Both the position numbers and the translations under genes were made by a program. The notes under the pieces were generated by a model that had not been told where the DNA came from, searched no databases, and saw only the letters and a program-made list of their open reading frames with translations. From Phycisphaerae bacterium (GTDB lineage Bacteria > Planctomycetota > Phycisphaerae > Phycisphaerales > Phycisphaeraceae): a stretch of DNA of 64,000 nucleotides. The stretch is taken from the NCBI GenBank assembly GCA_030425705.1, contig JAUHZU010000011.1, positions 62,001-126,000 of the forward strand, given 5' to 3'. Of this stretch, positions 45,880 to 54,427 are shown one piece after another (the stretch's first letter is position 1; each line of letters begins with the position of its first letter).

Positions 45880-48069
45880 TCAGAGCCCGAACAGCCGGGA
45901 CACGTCGTAGAACAGCGTCGCGAGGAACACGAAGCCGATCACCGCCAGGCCCATGTACAGCGCCACGGTCTGGACCTGCGGGCTGGGGGGCGAGCCCTTA
46001 ATCTTCTCGATCGCCAGGAAGACCATGTGCCCGCCGTCCACGATGGGGATCGGCAGGAAGTTAATGACCGCCAGGTTCACGCTGATCAGCCCGAGGAAGA
46101 ACAGCAGGTAGGGCGGGCCCTGCTGCGCGACGGTCGTGCCGACATGCACGATGCCGACCGGGCCGCGGAGGTTGTAGAGCTTGACGTTGCCCTGCAGCAG
46201 GCGGAGCAGCGTGATGTAGGTCTGTTGGATGAAGTCCTTGGTCTTGTCCACGCCGATGATGAACGCTTCGCCGACGTTGTCGGCCTTGAGCGTCACCATC
46301 TCGGGCAGCGGGAAGAAGTCGTCGTACCCCGGCTCCCAGCCCGCCGCGAGCAGGTCGCCCGCCTGCTTAGCAGACACCGCAAACTCGGCCGTCTCCGAAG
46401 ACGCGCCCGGGATCGGCACGGCGTAGGACACGCTCAAGGTCTCCGGGCGGTCTTCCAACTCGGCCCAGGCGATCAGCACGCGCTGGATATCGCGCCAGTC
46501 GTCGACCGGCTCGCCGTTGATGCGTGTGATGCGCGTGCCGGGCATAAACGGGTCGCCGGCGTTGAGCGCCTGGTGTGCCGGAGAGCCGGCCGTGAGTTCG
46601 CGCACGACGGGCGTGCCGTAGGCGATCCCCAGCGCGATGCCGAGCTTGCCCTTCTGCGGGGTGATGTCGCCGAGTGCGAGCTGCTCGCCATTGCGGAGCA
46701 CCACCACTTCGAGGGGCTGCTTCTTCGTCTCCGCGAGCAGGATCGCGACCTCCACGGTCGCGGTCGGCCAGTCGAGGTCGCCGAGTTTCACAACGATATC
46801 GCCGACCTGGAGCCCGAGTTTCTGCGCCGCGGAATCCTCAGCAACCAGCGTGATCTCGCCGGCCGGCACGAGCCCGAGCAGGTTGGCCGGGCCCACCGCG
46901 TAACGGACCAGGGTGGGGTCCGCCTCGACCTGCACCTCGAAGTCCGCGCCGTCCTCGGTCGGGTCGGACAGCGTGACCGAGACAGGGTAGCCGATGGACC
47001 GGTCAAAAACCCCCAGCAGGTCGCCGTAGGACTCGACCGCGGCCCCACCGGCCGATGCGAAACGGATGCCCCGGCCGCCGCCGCGCTCGGAGGCCGGCGT
47101 CGCTTCGAGCCGCTGGGTGATCCAGTCGACGGTGGGGCCCTCCTGCCCCTGGACATAGCCGACCTGCACGCCCGGGCCGGCGTCGAACCCGACCGACAGC
47201 AGCCGCTCGCCGTCCTCCTGGCGCTCCGGCGTAAGGACGTAGGTCAACGTCTCGCTCTTGCCCGGCTCACTGCCCCGACGCCGGACGGTCAGCTCAACCG
47301 CCTCGCTGCGGCTGCCCAGTGCGGTCGCGATCACCACGTCCTTGAAGTCCTCCGGCGGCTTGCCGTTGACCGCTGTGATCACGTCGCCGGTCCGCAGCCC
47401 GAGGTAGCGCAGGTCGCCATCATGCCCCTCGGCGTAGGTGGTCGCGGCGGGCATCTCGGGCGTGGTGTAACCCACGGTCGCCGAGGGGAACTCGACGCCG
47501 ATCATGAATGCTGCGGTCAGGAACAACGCGCCGAAGATGATGTTCATCACCACGCCCGCGGAGATCACGCACGCCCGCGCCCAGATCGGCTTGTTGTTGT
47601 AAGCACGCGGGTCGGCCGACTTCGCGTTGGGGTCGATGTCTTCCTGCCCCATCATCTTCACATACCCGCCCAAGGGCAGGTAATTCAGCCGGTACTCCGT
47701 CTCGCTGAGCCCGAGTTTGTCGGTCGCGGCGAAGACCTGCTCGTCGGTGTAGTACCGCCGGGGCTCGGGGTCGGGCGTATCGTCGTTCCCTTTCCTCTTC
47801 TTGGGCGGCTCCTCGATACCTAACGGCTCGACGCCGTCCTTCTTGAGTTGCTCGGCCGCCAACCTCCGGAAGTCCGGCTCGGTGCTGCCGATGCGGAAGC
47901 CCACGCCTTTCCGCCAGGCGCAGATCGCGTGGCCGAACCCGATCGCGAACTGCGGGCAACGGATCCCGACCCATTTGGCGACTAGGAAGTGGCCTAGTTC
48001 GTGGACAAAGATCAGGAAGCCGAAGCCCAGGACCAGCAGCAGGAACTCAAAGAGCGGGAATCCAAACAT
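45880..48069 (-). CDS. rseP: RseP-type site-2 zinc metalloprotease with three PDZ domains
   Basis: 729-residue intramembrane protease that cleaves membrane anchors such as anti-sigma factors. The zinc-binding HELGH is in the first membrane helix (FLIFVHELGHFLVAKWVG) and the second ligand Asp is in NFLPIPIVDGGH near the C-terminus. Three PDZ-like segments occupy about 220-540, where E. coli RseP has two, and an extra charged segment (about 50-100) follows the first helix, making it 280 residues longer. dxr lies 23 bases upstream on the same strand, as in many bacteria. It could process the FecR/LamG proteins; no direct evidence. Confidence 0.93.
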   Translation of the reverse strand: MFGFPLFEFLLLVLGFGFLIFVHELGHFLVAKWVGIRCPQFAIGFGHAICAWRKGVGFRIGSTEPDFRRLAAEQLKKDGVEPLGIEEPPKKRKGNDDTPDPEPRRYYTDEQVFAATDKLGLSETEYRLNYLPLGGYVKMMGQEDIDPNAKSADPRAYNNKPIWARACVISAGVVMNIIFGALFLTAAFMIGVEFPSATVGYTTPEMPAATTYAEGHDGDLRYLGLRTGDVITAVNGKPPEDFKDVVIATALGSRSEAVELTVRRRGSEPGKSETLTYVLTPERQEDGERLLSVGFDAGPGVQVGYVQGQEGPTVDWITQRLEATPASERGGGRGIRFASAGGAAVESYGDLLGVFDRSIGYPVSVTLSDPTEDGADFEVQVEADPTLVRYAVGPANLLGLVPAGEITLVAEDSAAQKLGLQVGDIVVKLGDLDWPTATVEVAILLAETKKQPLEVVVLRNGEQLALGDITPQKGKLGIALGIAYGTPVVRELTAGSPAHQALNAGDPFMPGTRITRINGEPVDDWRDIQRVLIAWAELEDRPETLSVSYAVPIPGASSETAEFAVSAKQAGDLLAAGWEPGYDDFFPLPEMVTLKADNVGEAFIIGVDKTKDFIQQTYITLLRLLQGNVKLYNLRGPVGIVHVGTTVAQQGPPYLLFFLGLISVNLAVINFLPIPIVDGGHMVFLAIEKIKGSPPSPQVQTVALYMGLAVIGFVFLATLFYDVSRLFGL

Positions 48070-48092
48070 AACGGGGGGTCTTCTTCGGTGGT

Positions 48093-49298
48093 TTAGTCGC
48101 GGGCGACGGGCGTCTGCGACAGGGTGTCTTCGATGAGGGCGCGGGCCTGGCGGTCGGCGTCGAGCACGGCGTCCAGCGTGTCCGCCGGCCGGACAGGTAT
48201 CGTATCCATCGCCAGCGCCGCGAGTTCGACAATCCGGCCGAAGGGGATACGCAGGTCCAGGAACGCCTGCACGGCGGCCTCATTGGCGGCGTTGAGCACG
48301 GCCCCGGCTGTGCCCCCGGCACGGATCGCGCGGTAGGCGAGTTGCACCGCCGGGAACCGCTGCGGGTCGAGCGGCTCGAAATCCAGCCGGCGGAGCGTCT
48401 GCCAGTCCATCGGCTCGCTGATGCCCGCAGCTCGGCCGGGCCAGGTGAGCGCGGCCTGGATCGGGCCGCGCATATCCGGCGGGCCGAGTTGTGCCAGGAC
48501 CGACCCGTCGCGCAGTTCGACAAAGCTGTGAACGACCGACTGCGGGTGGATGATCGCCTCGATCTGCTCGGCGGGCAGGCCAAACAGGTGGTGGGCCTCG
48601 ATGACCTCCAGGGCTTTGTTCATCATCGTCGCCGAATCGATCGTGACCTTCGGGCCCATGTCCCAGGTCGGGTGCGCCAGGGCCTGCTCCGGCGTCGCGG
48701 CGCGCATCTCGGCGAGGTCGGCCTCGCGGAACGGCCCGCCCGAGGCGGTCAGCACCAGACGACGCACATGGCGCGCATCCCGGCCGTGCAGGCACTGAAA
48801 GACGGCTGAGTGCTCGGAGTCGACGGGCAGGAGTGCCGCGCCGCTGCTTTCGATCAGTGGGCGGATCAGGTCCCCCGCGGCGACGAGCGTTTCCTTGTTG
48901 GACAGGTGGATACGTCGGCCGAGTTCGGCGGCGGCGAGCGTCGCGGGCAGGCCGGCGATCCCGACGATCGCCGCCGCGACATCCGTGCAGTCCACTTCAC
49001 GGACCAGCCGGTCGGCGGCATCGTCGCCGGCATACACCGTCGCGTCGGGCAGCGCAGCGCGGGCCTGCGCCGCGGCGTCTGCATCGCATACCGCGAGGTG
49101 CCGGACACCCAGACGCTGTGCCTGCTCGATCAACAAACCGGCGTTGCGTTGCGCTGCGAGCGCGACGACCCGCAGGTCCATGCCCTGCCGCGCCAGGTGC
49201 TCGGCGACGGCCAGGGTGTTGCACCCGATCGAGCCCGTCGAGCCAAGTACGGCCAACCGGCGCGGGCCGGCCATCGTGTTGTCCGCAGGTTCCGCCAC
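48093..49298 (-). CDS. dxr: 1-deoxy-D-xylulose 5-phosphate reductoisomerase
   Basis: 401-residue enzyme of the non-mevalonate isoprenoid pathway that makes MEP with NADPH. GSTGSIGCNTLAV is the NADPH motif; LSNKETLVAAGDLI, LPVDSEHSAVFQCL and HPTWDMGPKVTIDSATMMNKALEVIEAHHLF contain the metal-binding Asp/Glu residues and the catalytic flexible loop; HPQSVVHSFVELRDGS is also conserved. The GTG at 49298 has AGGAG nine bases upstream; the ATG at 49274 would give a start closer to other family members. It lies 12 bases after rne. Confidence 0.95.
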   Translation of the reverse strand: MAEPADNTMAGPRRLAVLGSTGSIGCNTLAVAEHLARQGMDLRVVALAAQRNAGLLIEQAQRLGVRHLAVCDADAAAQARAALPDATVYAGDDAADRLVREVDCTDVAAAIVGIAGLPATLAAAELGRRIHLSNKETLVAAGDLIRPLIESSGAALLPVDSEHSAVFQCLHGRDARHVRRLVLTASGGPFREADLAEMRAATPEQALAHPTWDMGPKVTIDSATMMNKALEVIEAHHLFGLPAEQIEAIIHPQSVVHSFVELRDGSVLAQLGPPDMRGPIQAALTWPGRAAGISEPMDWQTLRRLDFEPLDPQRFPAVQLAYRAIRAGGTAGAVLNAANEAAVQAFLDLRIPFGRIVELAALAMDTIPVRPADTLDAVLDADRQARALIEDTLSQTPVARD

Positions 49299-49310
49299 GC
49301 GGCGATGCTC

Positions 49311-51755
49311 CTAGTCGCGTGAGGGGCCGACGTTCACGATCTTGTTGCTGTAGCCCGTGCCCTCGTCGGGCGGCGGCGGGGCGTTGCGCTTGCGGACACG
49401 CTTCTTCTTCGAGGGCTTGTTCGCCGTCGATACCGTGTTGCCATCTGCATCCGGCTTCGGGTCCGCAGGCGGCTGGGCCTTGTTGCCGTCCGCGTCGCCC
49501 TCGCCGGCCTGCGCGTCGTCCTTCTTCGCCGCGGACTTGCTGCGGCGGCGGGTGCGCTTGGCCTTCTTCTTGACCGGGGCGTCCCCGGCCACCTGTGGCT
49601 CGTCACCGGCCGGTTCGTCGGCCTTGCGTTCCGCCTCCGCATCCTGCTTCGCGGTGTTTTCTTCCGAGGGCGCGTCTTGTGTCGCTTCGGCATCGTCACC
49701 GTCATCAGCCTTCGACTCTGCAGCACCCTCTTCGGCGGTCTTCTTGCGCTTGCGTCCGCCGCGCCGGCGCCGCCGTCGCTTCTTCTTGCCGCCTTCGCCG
49801 TCGCCTTCGCCAGACTCGCTGTCGCCTGACTCGGCGTTGCTTGCCTCCCCATCGCCGACGACTCCAGACGGCTCCGACGCCGACACCTCGGACGCAACCT
49901 GGCTGTCGCTGTCTTGGGCCGACGCGCCCTCGCTCGGCGATTCGGCATCGTCGGTGTTCTTCTTACGCTTGCGCCCGCCCCGGCGCCGCCGGCGACGCTT
50001 CTTCTTCCCGCCGGACTCGGCCTGCTCCTCGCCGTCGCTTGCAGCGGTCCCGCCCGTGTCGGCCTGCGTGTCGGCATCGTTCCCCGACTCGTCGGCTTCG
50101 GTGTCTCCCGGATCGAGGATCGGGGCTTCCTCGGCGAAGACCGGATCGGCCGTCTCGGGCAGGTCCGGGTCGTCCACGTCGCGGAACGTCTTGTCGCCGG
50201 CCTTGCGGAGCTGCTTGAGCGTCGTCGCCGGGTCGGTGTTGAGTGGGGCGTTACGCGAATCAAACGCGGCGATGAGGATGTGGTCGATCGTCCGCCCGCC
50301 GACGCGCACGAGCACGGGTTTCTTGTGCTGGGTCTCCAGCCGCGTGAGCTCCATGCGTTTGCGGTTGAGCAGTTGAAACGCGACGTCCGGGCTGATGGTC
50401 AACTCCACCCGCGCGACGTCCTGCCGCTGCATCACCAGCGCCAGCCGTCGCATCACGGTCAGCACCACCGACTCGGAGCTCATCGTGTAGCCCAGCCCCG
50501 AACAGTGGCTGCACTCGGTGTGCAGGGACTTTCGGAGCGAGGCGCGCATCCGCTGGCGGGTCATCTCCAGGAGCCCGAACGTGCTGATCGGGCCGATGCG
50601 TGAGCGGGCACGGTCCTTCTTCAGGTTGTCCCGCATCCGCTGCTCGACCTTCTTGCGGTGGCCGGCCTGGTACATGTCGATCAGGTCGTTGACGATGATC
50701 CCGCCCAGGTCGCGCAGCCGCAATTGCCGGCAGATCTCGTCCACCGCCTCCATATTCGTCTTAAAGGCGTTGGTCTCCGCGTCGCGGGCCGACCGGCTCT
50801 TGCCGGAGTTCACGTCGATGGCGACGAGCGCTTCGGTCTGGTCGATGACCAGCGCCCCGCCGGAGGGCAGGGGCACCTCCCGGGCGTTGATCAGGTCGAT
50901 CTGCTGCTCGACACCCGTGCGGTGGAACAGCGGGACCGGGTCGTCGTAGAACTGCACGGCCGTCTTGGTCCGCGGGCTGGCGACACGCAGGAAGTCCCGC
51001 GCCCGCCGGGCGGCGGTCAGGTCGTCGACGACGATGCGGTCGATGTCGTTGGTGAACACGTCACGGATCGTGCGGATGACCAGGTCCGACTCGGCGTAGA
51101 GTTCGCCGGTTCGCCGGGCCTTCTTGCGCTTCTGTTCGATGTTCTTCCAGAGCCGCTGGAGGTACGACAGGTCACGCTTGAGGTCGGTCTTGGTCTGGCC
51201 GATGCCCGCGGTGCGGACAATGAAGCCGAACTCTTCGGGCGGGCTGAGTTCCTTGAGGATCGCGCGGGTTTCCTTGCGGGCGTCGTCGTCCTCGACCTTG
51301 CGGGAGACGCCCAGCCGCTGCATGTCCGGCATCATGACCAGGAACCGGCCAGGGATCGACAGGTAGCTGGTCAGCGTCGGTCCCTTGGTCCCAATGCCTT
51401 CCTTGAGCACCTGCACGAGCACCTCGTCGCCGCGCTTCAGGCACTTCTGGATCGGCGGGCGGTCGCGGCGGGCGGTCTTCTTGCCGACCTTTTCAAACGC
51501 TTCCCGGTCCTTGCCGGGGAAGTATTTGGGGTGGAGGTCGGAGATATGCAGGAAGCCGTTGCGTTCGAGACCGAAGTCGACAAACGCGGCCTGGATGGAG
51601 GGCTCGGTGTTGGTCACCCGGCCCTTGTAGATATTTGAGACGTGGCTCTCGGCCGAGGCCCGTTCCTGGTAGTACTCTTCGAGCTTCCCGTCCTCGACGA
51701 TGGCGATACGGCACTCTTCGCCGGGGACGAAGTTGATCAGCATTTCTTTGGGCAC
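49311..51755 (-). CDS. rne: Ribonuclease E/G with basic repeat tail
   Basis: 814-residue endoribonuclease for mRNA decay and RNA processing. The S1 domain is at about 38-130 (NIYKGRVTNTEPSIQAAFVDFGLERNGFLHI). The catalytic metal ligands are Asp314 (VAIDVNSGKS) and Asp357 (IIVNDLIDM), matching E. coli D303/D346, and the zinc-link is C415/C418 (CSHCSG). From about 540 the protein is disordered, alternating acidic linkers with basic boxes; two boxes are the same 16 residues, KKKRRRRRRGGRKRKK. That tail replaces the degradosome scaffold and should bind RNA. The start is GTG; an in-frame ATG follows at residue 5. Confidence 0.93.
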   Translation of the reverse strand: MPKEMLINFVPGEECRIAIVEDGKLEEYYQERASAESHVSNIYKGRVTNTEPSIQAAFVDFGLERNGFLHISDLHPKYFPGKDREAFEKVGKKTARRDRPPIQKCLKRGDEVLVQVLKEGIGTKGPTLTSYLSIPGRFLVMMPDMQRLGVSRKVEDDDARKETRAILKELSPPEEFGFIVRTAGIGQTKTDLKRDLSYLQRLWKNIEQKRKKARRTGELYAESDLVIRTIRDVFTNDIDRIVVDDLTAARRARDFLRVASPRTKTAVQFYDDPVPLFHRTGVEQQIDLINAREVPLPSGGALVIDQTEALVAIDVNSGKSRSARDAETNAFKTNMEAVDEICRQLRLRDLGGIIVNDLIDMYQAGHRKKVEQRMRDNLKKDRARSRIGPISTFGLLEMTRQRMRASLRKSLHTECSHCSGLGYTMSSESVVLTVMRRLALVMQRQDVARVELTISPDVAFQLLNRKRMELTRLETQHKKPVLVRVGGRTIDHILIAAFDSRNAPLNTDPATTLKQLRKAGDKTFRDVDDPDLPETADPVFAEEAPILDPGDTEADESGNDADTQADTGGTAASDGEEQAESGGKKKRRRRRRGGRKRKKNTDDAESPSEGASAQDSDSQVASEVSASEPSGVVGDGEASNAESGDSESGEGDGEGGKKKRRRRRRGGRKRKKTAEEGAAESKADDGDDAEATQDAPSEENTAKQDAEAERKADEPAGDEPQVAGDAPVKKKAKRTRRRSKSAAKKDDAQAGEGDADGNKAQPPADPKPDADGNTVSTANKPSKKKRVRKRNAPPPPDEGTGYSNKIVNVGPSRD

Positions 51756-51967
51756 GTGGGTCTAAGCCCTGAGGCCCGATGCGGGGGACCGGCTCAAGCC
51801 GCCGCCGGCGCGCACCGCGGGCGGGGCGTGTCGGGTCTGGCGGGGTTGCAACGGGTCTCTCGCATCGGGTCTCAAGACTTCCTTGTCTTGGGTGCCCCCA
51901 CTCCGCTCAGCCGGCGCAGGTCCGCGCGGCGATCGTAGGGGGCACAGTGTTCGGTTGGCAGCCCGGG

Positions 51968-53734
51968 TCAGTAGTTCATGGAACGTCCGGTGAACGTCCC
52001 GGGCATCAGTTTGTTCAGTTCTTCCCGCAGGTGATTATAGACTTCCCTGTCCGAATCGAAGCCGCCCACCTTCCGGGCGACGCGCTTGCAGCGCTCGATG
52101 CCGACCGTCCGGGTCAGCTGCTTGATCTCCGGGATCGCCGGCGGGGAGATCGACAGGGACCGCAATCCCAGCCCGAGCAGGAGCATCGTAAACTCCGGCT
52201 CGCCGCCCATCTCGCCACACAAACTGACCCCGATCCCCGCCCGCTTGGCGTCGCGGACCACGTCTCGGATGAGGGTGATGACCGCGGGGTGGGCCCCAGA
52301 GTACAGGTTGGCGATCCTCTCATTTGATCGGTCAACCGCCACAGTGTACTGGATCAGGTCGTTGGTGCCGATCGAGAAAAAATCCACTTCCTTGGCGAAC
52401 ACATGGGCCTGCAGCGCGGCCGAGGGCACCTCGATCATCATGCCCACCGGCACCTCGCCCAGCTCGCAGCCCTGGTCCTCGAGGTCTTCCCGGACGTCGC
52501 CCAGGATCATCTTGGCCTGCCGGAGTTCCATGATGCTCGAGATCAGCGGGAACATGATCCGCACCGGGCCCAGGGCCGAGGCCCGCAGGATCGCCCGGAG
52601 CTGGGTCCGGAACAGGTCCAGGTGCTGCAGGCACAGCCGGATCGACCGGCAGCCCAGAAAGGGGTTGTACTCGTGGTGGTCGTGGAGCCCGGCGATCCCG
52701 GTGGCGATCTTGTCGGCGCCCAGGTCCAGCGTGCGGATCGTCAGCGGCCGGCCCTCCAGCAGCTTCACGGCTGTGGCGTAGGACTCGTACTGCTCCTCCT
52801 CGGTGGGCTCGTGGTCGGCCCCCATGAACAGGAACTCGGTCCGGTAGAGGCCAACCCCCGACGCCCCGAACTCCAGGGCCTGGGGGATCTCTTCGGGGAA
52901 CTCGATGTTCGCCATCAGCTTGACTTCGGTGCCGTCCGTCGTCACCGCCGGCTCGTCACGGAGCTGACGCAGGACCCGCGCCTGCTCGCGCAGCACCCGG
53001 GCTTCTTGGCGGTACTCGAGCAGCTGCTCAGCGTCGGGATCGATGTGGACCAGCCCGCGGTTGCCATCGATGATGACCTGCTGGCCGTTTCGGACCCGCC
53101 GGGTGATGTCACTGAGCCCCACGATGGCGGGGATGCCCAACGCGTGGGCAAGGATCGCCGTGTGGCTGGTCCGCCCGCCAACATCGATCGCGATACCGCG
53201 GATCATCTTGCGGTCCAGCGAGGCGGTCTGGCTGGGCGTGAGGTCGTGGGCGATCACGATCGACGGCTGATCGATCGAGTCCAGGACGCTCGCCCGCTCA
53301 CCGACCAGGTGCTGGAGGAGCCGGCGTTTGAGGTCGTAGATATCGACCACCCGCTCACGGAAGAACGCGTTGTCCTGGCCGAGGAACTGGTCGGCGAGGT
53401 CCTGCATGACCGAGTAAGCGGCGTACTCGGCCGTAACCTGCTCGCTGTCGATGACGGCGTCCATGCGAGCGGTCAGCGTCTTGTCCGCCAGCATACCGAG
53501 GTGGAACGAGAAGATGTCGGCGAGCTGGTCCCCGAGGACGCTGGCCGTCTCGGCGTGCAGCCCGCGGAGCTCATCCATCGACGCGGCGATCGCCTCGGCC
53601 AGCCGGTCGTGCTCCGCGGCAAGGCCCGACGTCGGCACCGCCCGCCGGGGAACGGCCTCCTCGTCGGTATCGACCACCACGGCCCGGCTGATCGCCACGC
53701 CGGGGGAGACCGGGATGCCCTTACGCGTCTGCAT
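51968..53734 (-). CDS. ptsI: Phosphoenolpyruvate-protein phosphotransferase (enzyme I)
   Basis: 588-residue enzyme I that passes phosphate from PEP to HPr. The phosphorylated residue is His191 in GGRTSHTAILA (E. coli His189). GVGLYRTEFLFMGADHEPTEEEQYE, GCRSIRLCL and the C-terminal MIEVPSAALQ and CGEMGGEPEFTMLLLGLGLRSLSIS blocks are the PEP-binding barrel. Length fits the family. No HPr or EII gene lies nearby, so its role in sugar uptake versus regulation is open. It is first in the minus-strand series leading to rne. Confidence 0.95.
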   Translation of the reverse strand: MQTRKGIPVSPGVAISRAVVVDTDEEAVPRRAVPTSGLAAEHDRLAEAIAASMDELRGLHAETASVLGDQLADIFSFHLGMLADKTLTARMDAVIDSEQVTAEYAAYSVMQDLADQFLGQDNAFFRERVVDIYDLKRRLLQHLVGERASVLDSIDQPSIVIAHDLTPSQTASLDRKMIRGIAIDVGGRTSHTAILAHALGIPAIVGLSDITRRVRNGQQVIIDGNRGLVHIDPDAEQLLEYRQEARVLREQARVLRQLRDEPAVTTDGTEVKLMANIEFPEEIPQALEFGASGVGLYRTEFLFMGADHEPTEEEQYESYATAVKLLEGRPLTIRTLDLGADKIATGIAGLHDHHEYNPFLGCRSIRLCLQHLDLFRTQLRAILRASALGPVRIMFPLISSIMELRQAKMILGDVREDLEDQGCELGEVPVGMMIEVPSAALQAHVFAKEVDFFSIGTNDLIQYTVAVDRSNERIANLYSGAHPAVITLIRDVVRDAKRAGIGVSLCGEMGGEPEFTMLLLGLGLRSLSISPPAIPEIKQLTRTVGIERCKRVARKVGGFDSDREVYNHLREELNKLMPGTFTGRSMNY

Positions 53735-53887
53735 GCCAACAGTTTACCGGCGGCGACCTGCGGGCGTACGCCGGCCCCGAACGCCTGCGCGGCCGGACCC
53801 GGCTGTGTAAGGATTAGGCAAAAATTCTGAAATCGGTGCTAAATGCCGACGTTCTGAGCTGTGTAAACACTGTAGGAGGACGCGCTC

Positions 53888-54427
53888 TTGGCGATTACGC
53901 CCGAGGAACTAGTTCAGACGCTGATCGAAGAACGCGTGAAGGTTCAGGCGTTTATCCGGAGTATCGTCCCGGACTACCACCTTGCCGAGGACGTGTTCCA
54001 GGAGATATCGATCCTGGCGCTGCGCTCCGTGTCGGAGATCAACGACCGCGAGCACCTGATGGCCTGGGTCCGCCGTGCGGCACGGCACCGCGCGATCAAC
54101 GCCGCCAAAAAAGCCAACCGGCGTGCCCTGCCCCTGGACGAGGGGCTGGTGTCGATGCTCGAAAAGAGCTGGGAGGAGCTGGACCACCGGCCGGTCTCCG
54201 ACTCCGCGGAAGCCCTGGAGAAATGCCTGGGCCTGCTCCCGCCGTTCGGGCGACGACTGGTCCACCTCCGCTACACCGAAGGGCTCACGGGGGACCAGCT
54301 CGCCCAGCAGGTCGGCCGGAGCACCTCCTCGACCTACGTCACCCTGTCCCGGGTCCATTCGTCGCTCGCCAAGTGCATCCGTGAACGCCTGGGCCGGCCC
54401 AGCATGGGGGTGAAGTCCCGTGGCTGA
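53888..54427 (+). CDS. ECF RNA polymerase sigma factor (cassette B)
   Basis: 179-residue sigma-70 family factor. Region 2: VQAFIRSIVPDYHLAEDVFQEISILAL and LMAWVRRAARHRAIN; region 4: LTGDQLAQQVGRSTSSTYVTLSRVHSSLAKCIRERLG. The start is TTG, eight bases after AGGAGG, a strong site that makes the non-ATG start credible. It ends in an eight-base overlap with the FecR/LamG gene. The protein is clearly an ECF factor but belongs to a different subgroup from the cassette A factor at 7898-8458. Target promoters unknown. Confidence 0.9.
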   Translation: MAITPEELVQTLIEERVKVQAFIRSIVPDYHLAEDVFQEISILALRSVSEINDREHLMAWVRRAARHRAINAAKKANRRALPLDEGLVSMLEKSWEELDHRPVSDSAEALEKCLGLLPPFGRRLVHLRYTEGLTGDQLAQQVGRSTSSTYVTLSRVHSSLAKCIRERLGRPSMGVKSRG

